Source: an uncultured Halomonas sp. | Lineage (GTDB): Bacteria > Pseudomonadota > Gammaproteobacteria > Pseudomonadales > Halomonadaceae | Direction: 5' to 3' | Length of the DNA stretch: 64,000 nt | Assembly (NCBI RefSeq): GCF_947501415.1 | Contig: NZ_CANMVL010000028.1 | Coordinates: forward strand, 1 to 64,000 | Shown here: positions 17,981 through 26,568 of the stretch, piece by piece | How the letters are laid out: each line of letters starts with the position of its first letter | Position numbering within the stretch: position 1 is the first letter of the stretch | Notes under the pieces: generated by a model | The model's database searches: none | What the model was told of the DNA's origin: nothing | Seen by the model: only the letters and a program-made list of their open reading frames with translations | Position numbers and translations under genes: made by a program

Positions 17981-18106
17981 TTAGCACAGCCTGCTGCCAA
18001 GCAGCAGCAGGGAGCCATCCAGCTGATGCCAGCCCCACCACACCAGGGCAAGGGCAGCGGCGGCAATAGCCGACGCCGCCAGTCGCCATGCCAGACGGCG
18101 ATTCAT
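17981..18106 (-). CDS. Small putative membrane protein overlapping the MFS gene
   Basis: This 41-codon ORF starts at ATG 18106, overlapping the MFS stop codon by four bases (ATGA), which suggests coupled translation. The product has a basic start (MNRRLAWRL), then one hydrophobic helix rich in Ala and Trp (AIAAAALALVWWGW, residues 14-27), a short linker with HQLDG, and a hydrophobic tail ending in Cys. A single-pass membrane peptide is likely. No family is recognised. It may be an accessory to the transporter, or the overlap may be chance. Confidence 0.5.
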   Translation of the reverse strand: MNRRLAWRLAASAIAAAALALVWWGWHQLDGSLLLLGSRLC

Positions 18107-19311
18107 GCCCCGGCTCTCTGACGGGCGTCACGCTGCACCGGTGCCTCGTTGATCCACCAGTGCAGCGCGGCGGCAGCGACCCCAAGCAGGATGGCCAGCT
18201 TCCAGACCACGTCGTAGTCGCCCTGCAGGTCGTAGAGGAGGCCACCCAGCCAGACGCCCATGAAGGAGCCGAGCTGGTGAAACAGGAAGACGATGCCACC
18301 TAGCATGGAGAGGTGCTGTACACCGAACACCGAGGCGACGATGCCGTTGGTCAAGGGTACCGTGGAGAGCCACAGCAGCCCCATGGCAATGCCAAAGGCG
18401 TAGGCACTGGCCGGGCTCAGCGGCACCATCAGGAAGAGCGTGATAACCCCGGCCCGGCACAGGTAGAGCCAGCTGAGTAAACGCGATTTAGAGTACCGTC
18501 CGCCCAGCCAGCCGGTGACATAGGTACCGAAGATGTTGAACAGGCCGATCAGCGCCAGCACGGTGCTGCCCACCTGGACGGCGATGCCATTGTCGTAGAG
18601 ATAGCCGGGCAGATGCACGCCGATAAAGACCACCTGGAAACCGCAGACGAAAAAGCCCAGGCAGAGAAGCCAGAAGCCACGGTGACCGAGCGCTTCGTCG
18701 AGGGCCTCGCGTAGTGGCAGGTCGCCTGCCGCGGCAGGTGAGGGGCGGTCACGCAGCAGGGCTCCCAACGGCAGCAGCAGGGCACCGATGGCGGCCATGG
18801 CCAGTAGCGCTGCGGACCAGCCGAGCCACTCCAGCAGCCCCAGTGTGCCGGGCAACATGGCAAACTGGCCGAAGGAGCCTGCGGCGCTGACGATACCCAT
18901 GGCCATGCTGCGCTTCTCCGGTGCCACGGCGCGCCCCACCGCGCCGAGTACCACCGAGAAGGTGGTGCCGGAGAGCCCCAGCCCGATCAGCACCCCGGCC
19001 GAGAGTGTCATGCCCAGCGCCGTTTCGGAGAGCCCCATAAACAGTAGTCCCAGCGCGTAAAGCGCGCCGCCCAGCACCACGACGCGTGCGGCGCCGTAGC
19101 GATCCGCCACGGCACCGGCGAAGGGTTGGGCGAGGCCCCAAAGGAGGTTCTGGATGGCCAGGGCGAAGGCAAAGACGCCGCGCCCCCAGCCCAGCTCCGC
19201 GCTCATCGGCTCGAGGAAGAGGCCAAAGCCATGGCGAAGACCCATGGCCAGGGTGACCACCAGGCTGCCGAGCACGAGGATCATCAGGGAGTGGCGGCGT
19301 AGGGTGTCCAT
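18103..19311 (-). CDS. MFS transporter
   Basis: This is a 402-aa major facilitator with 12 predicted hydrophobic segments. N-terminal features are GLRHGFGLFLEPMSAELGW and the loop 2-3 signature AVADRYGAARV, typical of MFS proteins related to the oxalate/monocarboxylate group. A charged cytoplasmic loop (LRDRPSPAAAGDLPLREALDEA) separates the two six-helix halves. Starts at 19311 and 19323 are both possible and neither has a strong ribosome site. Substrate is unknown; a small organic anion is a reasonable guess. The next gene downstream is the overlapping 41-codon ORF. Confidence 0.85.
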   Translation of the reverse strand: MDTLRRHSLMILVLGSLVVTLAMGLRHGFGLFLEPMSAELGWGRGVFAFALAIQNLLWGLAQPFAGAVADRYGAARVVVLGGALYALGLLFMGLSETALGMTLSAGVLIGLGLSGTTFSVVLGAVGRAVAPEKRSMAMGIVSAAGSFGQFAMLPGTLGLLEWLGWSAALLAMAAIGALLLPLGALLRDRPSPAAAGDLPLREALDEALGHRGFWLLCLGFFVCGFQVVFIGVHLPGYLYDNGIAVQVGSTVLALIGLFNIFGTYVTGWLGGRYSKSRLLSWLYLCRAGVITLFLMVPLSPASAYAFGIAMGLLWLSTVPLTNGIVASVFGVQHLSMLGGIVFLFHQLGSFMGVWLGGLLYDLQGDYDVVWKLAILLGVAAAALHWWINEAPVQRDARQRAGA

Positions 19312-19381
19312 CGGCGGGTCCATTGAGTGGGCTGGTTTGCAGGCTAAAGGACGCAACTATGTCGCCTGGAGCCGGTTTTGG

Positions 19382-20485
19382 CTAGCGCTGCAGGGCGCGC
19401 TCCAGGGTCGCCAGCCGGCCGGGTACCAGAGCATCCTCCACGGCGGTGATGCGCAGCACGTGGCCCAGTGCCGGGTCGGCGGGGCGGGCGATCAGCTTGC
19501 CCTCGTCGAGCAGCGCCCTGTGCACCTCGCCGGCGAGCTCCGCGGTCGGCATGCGTACGCCGACGAAGTTGGTGGCGCTGGGCAGCACATCGGCGCCCAG
19601 TTCGCGCAGGTGGGCTGCCAGGCGCTCACGACGCTCCCTCACCGCCTCCACGTGGACTGCGACCTCGTCAGGCGCGTCCAGCACCGTTTCGGCGGCGGCC
19701 TGGCTGAGTGTCGACACCGCATAGTGGATGCGGACCTTCATCATCACCGCCAGGGTCTTCGGCTCGGCGATGGCGTAGCCGACGCGTAACCCGGCGAGGC
19801 CATGAGCCTTTGAGAGGGTGCGCAGGCGCACCACCCCGGGCAGCACCCGACGGCCGAAATCGCCGTCGGCATCCTCACGGAAGTCGTGATAGGCCTCGTC
19901 GAGCAGCAGCCAGCAGTCGTCGGGCAGAGAGCGGCGCAGGGCCAGCACATCATCGTCGGCATGCAGGTGGCCGCCGGGGTTGTCCGGGTTGGCCAGATAG
20001 ACCAGCCGTGCGCGGGTCTCCCTGGCCGTCCGCGCCAGGGCGTCCAAGTCGGGGGCGAGTCGTCCCGGCGCCTCGTCGTAGGCGACTTCCTCCACGCGAC
20101 AGCCGTGGCCCCGGGCGAAGTAGGCGAAGGTGGGGTAGGTGCCTCGGGTGGCGACGACCGTATCGCCGGGTGAGGTAACGGCACGCAGCGTCAGGGCGAG
20201 CAGGCTGTCGGCCCCGGCGTCCACCAGCATCGCCTCCAGCGCAATCCCCTTCTGGTCGGTCAGGCGCCGACGGATGCCCATTGCCTCGGCATCGCCGTAG
20301 CTATAGACATGTTCCGCCAGGGCATCGCCGAAGCGCTCGCGCAGGGCGCGGTGGGGCATGTCGAGCCCCTCGTTGGAGCCCAACTGATGGGGGATTTCGC
20401 GCCCCAGGCGGCGCTCCAGCACGCGCACGCCGGGGAAGGGGTTGTGGGGGCCGTCTCCGGTCAGATGGTCGGGGAAGCGGGGCAT
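19382..20485 (-). CDS. PLP-dependent class I/II aminotransferase, histidinol-phosphate aminotransferase-like
   Basis: This is a fold-type I aminotransferase of 367 aa. ATG 20485 is chosen for its GGAG six bases upstream. Motifs are LGSNEGLDMP near the N-terminus, NPDNPGG (about 166-172), LLLDEAYHDF with the PLP-contacting Asp196 and Tyr199, and LRTLSKAHGLAGLRVGY with the PLP Lys226. These fit the HisC-like subgroup. The gene stands alone between an MFS gene and the mrp operon, not in a his operon, so it may not be the biosynthetic HisC. Substrate is uncertain. Confidence 0.85.
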   Translation of the reverse strand: MPRFPDHLTGDGPHNPFPGVRVLERRLGREIPHQLGSNEGLDMPHRALRERFGDALAEHVYSYGDAEAMGIRRRLTDQKGIALEAMLVDAGADSLLALTLRAVTSPGDTVVATRGTYPTFAYFARGHGCRVEEVAYDEAPGRLAPDLDALARTARETRARLVYLANPDNPGGHLHADDDVLALRRSLPDDCWLLLDEAYHDFREDADGDFGRRVLPGVVRLRTLSKAHGLAGLRVGYAIAEPKTLAVMMKVRIHYAVSTLSQAAAETVLDAPDEVAVHVEAVRERRERLAAHLRELGADVLPSATNFVGVRMPTAELAGEVHRALLDEGKLIARPADPALGHVLRITAVEDALVPGRLATLERALQR

Positions 20486-20559
20486 ATCGGTCTCCAGTCG
20501 CTGATGCCTGTCATCGTTCACCCTATCAGGGTTTGACGGTAAGTTGGCCCGCCGGTGGG

Positions 20560-20904
20560 CTACTCCTTGGGCATATTGCGGGTGCCCGCCACGCCTCGCA
20601 GGCGCCGACGCAGCGCCGCCTTGCCCATCATATGGGCGCTGACCGGGGCGGTGGCGAACAAAAATATGGTCACCAGGGCCTCCTGCACCGAGACGCCATC
20701 CTGCTGGTGGCTAAAGAAGAGCAGCGAGCCGATCAGCGTGCAACCGACGCCCAGGGTGCTGGCCTTGGTGGGGCCATGCAGGCGAGTGTAGAAGTCGGGG
20801 AGCTTGGCCAGCCCCCAGGAGCCGATCAGCGCCACCACCGCGCCCACCAGCAGGAAGAGGGCGATGACCAGCTGCATGATCCAGGACATGTCGAGGCTGT
20901 TCAT
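20560..20904 (-). CDS. mnhG: Mrp Na+/H+ antiporter subunit G
   Basis: This is a small membrane subunit of the multi-subunit Na+/H+ antiporter. The product is 114 aa with three hydrophobic segments. The signature GLAKLPDFYTRLHGPTKAST is typical of MnhG/PhaG. Its start overlaps the mnhF stop by four bases. It is the last gene of the operon. Confidence 0.93.
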   Translation of the reverse strand: MNSLDMSWIMQLVIALFLLVGAVVALIGSWGLAKLPDFYTRLHGPTKASTLGVGCTLIGSLLFFSHQQDGVSVQEALVTIFLFATAPVSAHMMGKAALRRRLRGVAGTRNMPKE

Positions 20905-21170
20905 TCGATGACGTCTCCCCGCAGCAGGTACTTGCTCATGGCCACGGTGCCGACGAAGCCCATCAGCGCGATCAGCAGGGCCAGCTCGAACAACACCCCG
21001 AGCCCCATCTGGATATCGGCCAGCACGATCAAGGCGATGCTGTTGATCATCAGGGTGTCCAGCGCCAGGATGCGGTCGACGATATCCGGGCCTGCGGCCA
21101 GGCGATAGAGATTGAGTAGCGCGGCGACGGCGAATAGCGTCATCGCGATGGGAATCACCAGGGCAATCAT
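20901..21170 (-). CDS. mnhF: Mrp Na+/H+ antiporter subunit F
   Basis: This 89-aa membrane subunit has three hydrophobic segments. LYRLAAGPDIVDRILALDTL is the conserved core of MnhF/PhaF. It overlaps mnhE upstream and mnhG downstream by four bases each. Confidence 0.93.
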   Translation of the reverse strand: MIALVIPIAMTLFAVAALLNLYRLAAGPDIVDRILALDTLMINSIALIVLADIQMGLGVLFELALLIALMGFVGTVAMSKYLLRGDVIE

Positions 21171-21673
21171 CGAAAGATCTCCTGAAGCGGGCGCTCGTAG
21201 CGACGGTGTATCTCTTCAATGGCCTCGGTCTCGTTTTCCAGATGCAGGGCGTGCACCAGCAAGGTGTTGGCCTCGGCGTCATGGTGGAGCGAGACGGTAC
21301 CGGGAGTCAGCGAGATGGTGCTGGCCAGGATGGTGATGGCGAAGTCATCGTCCAGGGTAAGCGGGTAGATGAAGAAGGCCGGCTTGAGATGCCGGGCGGG
21401 GCGCAGGATGCGTAGCGCCACTACCAGGTTGGAGCGCAGGATGTCCAGCAGCAGCACCAGCAGGTAGCGCAGCAGCGGCAATGGCCGCCGGATCCTCGCC
21501 TCCTCGGCCCAGAAGCCGTGGGTCACCATCGGGATGGCCACGCCCAGGGCCAGTCCCAGCAGTGCGTTGGCCATGCTGACGTCATTGACCATCAGCAGCC
21601 AGAGCAGCGCCAAAAACAGCGAGAACAGCGGGTGTGGCAGCCAGAATCGCCGCGCGCGGATCAAGGGCATCAT
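21167..21673 (-). CDS. mnhE: Mrp Na+/H+ antiporter subunit E
   Basis: This 168-aa subunit has an N-terminal membrane part and a soluble C-terminal part. ANSITLTPGT-like sequence (ILASTISLTPGTVSLHHD) and LLVHALHLE are the MnhE signature. It overlaps mnhD and mnhF by four bases each. In the complex, E stabilises the D and A modules. Confidence 0.92.
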   Translation of the reverse strand: MMPLIRARRFWLPHPLFSLFLALLWLLMVNDVSMANALLGLALGVAIPMVTHGFWAEEARIRRPLPLLRYLLVLLLDILRSNLVVALRILRPARHLKPAFFIYPLTLDDDFAITILASTISLTPGTVSLHHDAEANTLLVHALHLENETEAIEEIHRRYERPLQEIFR

Positions 21674-23193
21674 GGGGCGACCTCCCAGGTGGGCGCGGTG
21701 GCCTCGGGCAGCACCGCGCTGATATAGCCCTGTGGGGCGAACAGCTGTTCGGCGGTGAGCGCAAGGTAAGCCATCACCGGGTCACCGAAGGCCGCCAGCA
21801 AGGCGTTGAGGCCGACCATGCTGTAGACCAGGGTCAGCAGGCCGCGCCTGAGTGGATAGGGGGTCGCCATCTCGCCGGGACGCCAGAACCAGCTGCTGCC
21901 GGTGCGGCTGATGGCGATGATCACCAAGAGGGCCGACGCCAGCAGTATCCCCCAAAGCCATAGCCCCCCGGGTTGGGCGCCGCTGGCCTGCAGAATCCAT
22001 ACCTTGCTGACGAACCCCGAAAACGGCGGCAATCCCGCCATGGCGATGCCGGCGATAAAGAACAGACTCCCCAGTACCCAGCGGTGTCCGATGGGGCCCA
22101 CCGCGGAGAAGCGGTCATAGCCCTCCTTGCGCTGCTGGCCCAGCAGGTCGGCGAGCAGGAAGAAGATGGCGGCCATCAGGGTGCTGTGCACCAGGTAGAA
22201 GAGGGCAGCGCCCAGGGCGGCGGGGGTGGCCAGGCTGATGGTCGCGAGCAGGGTGCCCACCGAGAGGATCACCAGATAGGCGGTCAGGGTGCGCAGGCTC
22301 TCGGAACCCAGCACACCGATGCCGCCGAGTGCCAGGGTCAGCAGGGCCAGGGGCCACAGCCAGTCCCAGGCGGTCTCGTTGACCGGCGACTCCCCCAGCG
22401 CGAAGACCAGGAGGAAGACCCGCAGGATCGCGTAGACACCCACCTTGGTCATGATGGCGAAGAGGGCCGCCACCGGTGCGCTGGCCGCCGAGTAGGCGCG
22501 GGGCAGCCAGAACAGCAGCGGCAGGATCGCCGCCTTGATGCCGAACACCACCAGCAGAATCAGGCTGGCCGCCGCCAGCAGCGGCGCATCCTCGGCCGGG
22601 GCCGCGGCGACTCTTTGTGCCAGGTCGGCCATGTTGAGGGTGCCGACCAGACCGTAGAGGGTGCCCAGAGCGATCAGAAACAGCGCCGACCCCGCGAGAT
22701 TGATGATCACATAGTGCAGGCCCGCGCGGCTGCGGGCGCGGCCGCCGCCATGCAGCAGCAGGGCGTAGGAGGCAATCAGCAGGATCTCGAAGAACACGAA
22801 GAGGTTGAACAGGTCGCCGGTCAGGAAGGCGCCGTTGAGCCCCGCCAGCTGGAACTGGAAGAGGGCATGGAAGTGGGCGCCGCGCCGGTCGGTGCCACCG
22901 CTGGCGTAGAGCAGGCAGCAGAGTCCGAGCACGGCGGTGAGGGCCAGCATGATGGCGGCGAGGCGGTCGAGGACCAGTACGATGCCGAAGGGGGCTGGCC
23001 AGTTGCCGGCCTGGTAGATCAGATAGTCGCCGGCACCGGCCGTGACGATCGCCCAGAGACCCAGCAGTACCAGCCAGGTGGTGCTGGCAAACCCGAGCAG
23101 GCGCTGCACGGCGAAGGGGGCCCGGTAGAACAGCAGCTGGCCCGCGCCGGTCAGCAGCGGCAGCAGGATGGGCAGGATCAGAACGTGGTTCAT
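21670..23193 (-). CDS. mnhD: Mrp Na+/H+ antiporter subunit D
   Basis: This is one of the two large proton-channel subunits, related to the complex I antiporter-like subunits NuoM/NuoN. It is 507 aa with about 14 hydrophobic segments. LPLLFWLPRAYSAASAPVAALFA carries the channel Lys-loop signature of this superfamily, and FVFFEILLIASYALLLHGG includes the conserved Glu of helix 5. It overlaps mnhC upstream and mnhE downstream by four bases. Confidence 0.94.
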   Translation of the reverse strand: MNHVLILPILLPLLTGAGQLLFYRAPFAVQRLLGFASTTWLVLLGLWAIVTAGAGDYLIYQAGNWPAPFGIVLVLDRLAAIMLALTAVLGLCCLLYASGGTDRRGAHFHALFQFQLAGLNGAFLTGDLFNLFVFFEILLIASYALLLHGGGRARSRAGLHYVIINLAGSALFLIALGTLYGLVGTLNMADLAQRVAAAPAEDAPLLAAASLILLVVFGIKAAILPLLFWLPRAYSAASAPVAALFAIMTKVGVYAILRVFLLVFALGESPVNETAWDWLWPLALLTLALGGIGVLGSESLRTLTAYLVILSVGTLLATISLATPAALGAALFYLVHSTLMAAIFFLLADLLGQQRKEGYDRFSAVGPIGHRWVLGSLFFIAGIAMAGLPPFSGFVSKVWILQASGAQPGGLWLWGILLASALLVIIAISRTGSSWFWRPGEMATPYPLRRGLLTLVYSMVGLNALLAAFGDPVMAYLALTAEQLFAPQGYISAVLPEATAPTWEVAP

Positions 23194-23528
23194 GTCCGGT
23201 CCTCGTCGGGATTCTCACCGTCGACATGGTCGTTGCGCAGCTCCACCGCGGCCTTGAGCGCCAGCACCACCACGAAGGCGGTCATGGCGAAGCCGATGAC
23301 GATGGCGGTCAAAACCAGCGCCTGGGGCAGTGGGTCCGCCATGGTGTCCGCGATGCCGATGATGGCCGGGGCCCCGGCCACCAATCGACCCGAGGCGAAC
23401 AGGTAGAGGTTGACGGCGTGGGAGAGCAGGGTCAGCCCCAGAATGACGGTGAAGGTGCGTGCCCGCAGCAGCAGATAGGTGCCGCAGCTGGTCAGCACGC
23501 CAAGGGTGATGGCATAGAGGAGCTCCAT
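23190..23528 (-). CDS. mnhC: Mrp Na+/H+ antiporter subunit C
   Basis: This 112-aa subunit is homologous to NuoK. It has three hydrophobic segments, with LLLRARTFTVILGLTLLSHAVNLYLF and DPLPQALVLTAIVIGFA, both standard for MnhC. Its start overlaps the mnhA stop by one base (TGATG) and its end overlaps mnhD by four. Confidence 0.94.
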   Translation of the reverse strand: MELLYAITLGVLTSCGTYLLLRARTFTVILGLTLLSHAVNLYLFASGRLVAGAPAIIGIADTMADPLPQALVLTAIVIGFAMTAFVVVLALKAAVELRNDHVDGENPDEDRT

Positions 23529-26323
23529 CAGCCGATCTCCTTGCCGGGGCCGGCCACCGTCATCAGCTTGCCGAGGTTGGCCAGAATCAGCAGCGTGGCC
23601 CCGACCACGGTGGCGTAGACACCGAGATCGAAGAGCATGGCGGTGGCCAGCTCGAACTCGCCAATCAGCGGCAGATGCAGGTGACCGTGGGCCGAGGTGA
23701 GGAAGGGGAAGCCGAACAGCCAGCTGCCCAGGCCCGTAAAGGAGGCGATCAGCACCCCGGCACCGATCATCGGCCGAAAGGCGGTCGGCATGCGTGCCTG
23801 GGCCCAGACCAGCCCACCGGCCATGTACTGCAGGGTCAGCGCCACCGCGGTGATCAGCCCGGCGATAAAGCCGCCGCCGGGTTGGTTGTGGCCACGCAGG
23901 AAGATATAGGCCGAGACCAGCAGGGCAACGGGCAGCACCAGCCGGGCCACGGCGCCGAGCATGATCGGATAGGGCTCGGCCACCCAGTGGGTGGGGTTGG
24001 TGTCGACCACACGCTCCTTGAGATGCAGGTCGCGAGTGAAGGCGAAGACCGCCACGGCGGCGATGCCAAGTACGGTGATCTCGCCCAAAGTATCGAAGCC
24101 GCGGAAGTCCACCAGGATGACATTGACCACGTTGCTGCCGCCGCCCCCCGGCACGCTGTTGGCCAGGAAGAAGTCGGAGATCGTCTGCTGGGGGCGGGTC
24201 AGGATGGCGAAACTGAAGGCGGCCACGCCCAGGCCCATCAATCCGGCGATGGTCAGATCGCGGCCCATGCGCAGTCGGGTCGAGCCGCGTGGAGAGGTCT
24301 GGGGCAGGAAGGAGAGTGCCAGCATCATGATCACCACCGCCATCACTTCCACCATCAGCTGGGTCAGGGCGAGGTCCGGTGCCGAGAAGCGGGCGAAGGT
24401 CACGGTGACGAACAGTCCGGTAACGCCGAGCAGCAGCAGGGCCGGGAGCCGGTGATGGTGATAGACCACCACCCCCAGTGATGTCAGGCAGAGCAGGATC
24501 GCGGCCAGCAGGGTGAGCGGGTCGAGGGGGGCAAGCGCCACGCCGGCGTGCCAGCGGGGGACATCGCGCAGCTGCAGGCCGACCAGCACCACGAGGGTAG
24601 CCATGATAAAGGCCAGGTACCGCTGCAGGGAGCCATTCTCCAGCTGGAAGACACGCTGCTGAGCCAGAGCCGTGGCGCGACGCATGAACCAGTCGAATAT
24701 CTCCTTGGCATCCACCATCGGCAGGCGGGCATGCAGGCGAAAAAGCGGCGTGCGCCAGTGGTAGAAGAGCGCACCGCCGGCCAGGGCAAAGAGGCTCATG
24801 AGCATGGGCAGACGCCCGCCCAGGGCCGTGAAGTCATAGGGGGCAACGGCTACCTGCTGGGTGGCCGCGAAGGCAGAGTGGATCAGTGTCATATAGATCG
24901 GTGCGGGGGCCAATCCCACCAGCAGGGAGGCCAGGACCGGCAACATGATGGGCGAGAGGGCCGCCAGCCGGGGTGGGACGGGTGGCCAGATCGGCAGGTC
25001 GACCGGCCGACCATTGAAGAAGACGTTATGGAAGATGCGGATCGAGTAGGCCACCGAGAAGAGGCCGGCCAGGGCCACCCAGGCGGGAATCACTACCGCC
25101 GCCCACTCCGGAGTGACGACCCGCAGGCTTTCGTTGAACAGCATCTTCTTGCTCAGATAGCCACTCATCAGGGGCAGGCCGGCCATGGCGGCGGAGGCGA
25201 CGCCCGACAGTACCATCAGCACCGGCATGAAACGCCACATGCCGTTGATATGGCGCATGTCGCGGGAGCCGGTGGCGTGGTCCACGTAGCCCGCCATCAT
25301 GAACAGGGGGGCCTTGAACAGCGCGTGGCACACCAGATGGAAGAGGGCCGCCGCCAGTGCCATGGGCGTTCCCAGCCCCAGCAACAACATGATCAACCCC
25401 AGGTGGGAGACCGTGGAGTAGGCCAGCAGTCCCTTCATGTCGTGCATGAACATGGCCACGAAGGCACCCACCATCAGCGTCAGCATGCCGGTCAGGGTCA
25501 CCAGGTAGAACCATAGCGTGGTATCGGCCAGTGCTGGGTGCAGGCGCGCGAGCAGAAACAGCCCCGCCTTGACCATGGTGGCGCTGTGCAGATAGGCGGA
25601 GACCGGGGTGGGCGCCGTCATGGCATGGGGCAGCCAGAGGTGAAAGGGGAACTGGGCCGACTTGGTGAAGGCGCCGAGCAGGATCAGATTAAGCATCAGC
25701 CAGTAGTGCTCGCTTGCGCGAATGCGGCTGCCGGCCTCGAGGATGATGGAGAGTTCATAGCTGCCGGCGACCTGGCCGAGCAGCACGATGCCGGCGAGCA
25801 GTGCCAGGCCGCCACCGCCGGTGATCACCAGCGACATGCGAGCTCCCAGGCGAGCCGCATGATCATTGGTGTGGTAGCCGATCAGCAGGAAGGAGCTCAG
25901 GCTGGTCAGCTCCCAGAACACCAGCATAAATAGCAGATTCTCGCTAAGCACGATGCCCAACATGGCCGCCATGAACAGCAGAATCAGGGTAAAGAAGCGT
26001 GCCGTGGTCTTGCTGCCTTCGAAATAGTAGCGGGCATAGAGCAGGATCAGGCAGCCGACGCCGGTGATCAGCAGGGCAAACAGCAGCCCCAGGCCGTCGA
26101 GTCGAAAACTTGCGTCGAGGCCCAGGGAGGGCAGCCAGGAGAGCCGCTGCACCACGGCCTCACCGCCCTGCATCACATGGGGAAGCCAGCTGAGCAGCAG
26201 CAGCAGGCAGAACAGGGCAGGGAGGGCGGAGACCGAGGCCAGCAGGCGTGATGATCGTCCCTGCAGCAGGGCGGGCAGGCAAGCGCCCGTCAGCGGCAGC
26301 AGGATGATCAGCACAAGCGGCAT
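23528..26323 (-). CDS. mnhA: Mrp Na+/H+ antiporter fused subunit A/B
   Basis: This is the largest antiporter subunit, 931 aa. The N-terminal 500 residues are NuoL-like (FWELTSLSSFLLIGYH with the conserved Glu; FPFHLWLPHAMTAPTPVSAYLHSATMV). The middle (about 600-700) matches the MrpA C-terminal domain, and the last 150 residues (FRGFDTLGEITVLGIAAVAVFA; RGHNQPGGGFIAGL) are the MnhB domain. A/B fusion marks the group 2 (pha type) six-gene operon seen in alpha- and gammaproteobacteria. The complex exports Na+ in exchange for H+ and supports salt and alkali tolerance, which fits a halophile. Confidence 0.94.
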   Translation of the reverse strand: MPLVLIILLPLTGACLPALLQGRSSRLLASVSALPALFCLLLLLSWLPHVMQGGEAVVQRLSWLPSLGLDASFRLDGLGLLFALLITGVGCLILLYARYYFEGSKTTARFFTLILLFMAAMLGIVLSENLLFMLVFWELTSLSSFLLIGYHTNDHAARLGARMSLVITGGGGLALLAGIVLLGQVAGSYELSIILEAGSRIRASEHYWLMLNLILLGAFTKSAQFPFHLWLPHAMTAPTPVSAYLHSATMVKAGLFLLARLHPALADTTLWFYLVTLTGMLTLMVGAFVAMFMHDMKGLLAYSTVSHLGLIMLLLGLGTPMALAAALFHLVCHALFKAPLFMMAGYVDHATGSRDMRHINGMWRFMPVLMVLSGVASAAMAGLPLMSGYLSKKMLFNESLRVVTPEWAAVVIPAWVALAGLFSVAYSIRIFHNVFFNGRPVDLPIWPPVPPRLAALSPIMLPVLASLLVGLAPAPIYMTLIHSAFAATQQVAVAPYDFTALGGRLPMLMSLFALAGGALFYHWRTPLFRLHARLPMVDAKEIFDWFMRRATALAQQRVFQLENGSLQRYLAFIMATLVVLVGLQLRDVPRWHAGVALAPLDPLTLLAAILLCLTSLGVVVYHHHRLPALLLLGVTGLFVTVTFARFSAPDLALTQLMVEVMAVVIMMLALSFLPQTSPRGSTRLRMGRDLTIAGLMGLGVAAFSFAILTRPQQTISDFFLANSVPGGGGSNVVNVILVDFRGFDTLGEITVLGIAAVAVFAFTRDLHLKERVVDTNPTHWVAEPYPIMLGAVARLVLPVALLVSAYIFLRGHNQPGGGFIAGLITAVALTLQYMAGGLVWAQARMPTAFRPMIGAGVLIASFTGLGSWLFGFPFLTSAHGHLHLPLIGEFELATAMLFDLGVYATVVGATLLILANLGKLMTVAGPGKEIG

Positions 26324-26361
26324 AAGGCGCGACTCCCTGTCCGGCAGAGGTTCCTTTACAC

Positions 26362-26390
26362 ACTATAAGAGGGCATCGGGGCCTGGTCAG
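26362..26390 (-). promoter_or_regulatory. Putative sigma-70 promoter of the mrp operon
   Basis: On the minus strand CTGACC (26390-26385) and TATAGT (26367-26362) are separated by 17 bp. The -10 box lies 39 bp before the mnhA start. Confidence 0.6.
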
Positions 26391-26568
26391 ACGCCGGCTT
26401 CAACGCTGGATGGTGGTTTCAGGATGGTTGCGAACAACATCGGCGTTGAAAGGAACCGGCAGCAGGTGCAAGCAGCATCGAGGCTGGCGTTCTAGGATAG
26501 TGAGCAGGCAAGCGTTTCTGACGCTGCCTTTGCCGCATCCGATAACGACAATACCGAGAGGCAAGCCC

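Noticed and set aside
22115..23227. Open frame of 370 codons overlapping mnhD in another frame
   Set aside because: It is Pro/Arg/His-rich with no hydrophobic pattern, and the mnhD frame has clear family motifs.
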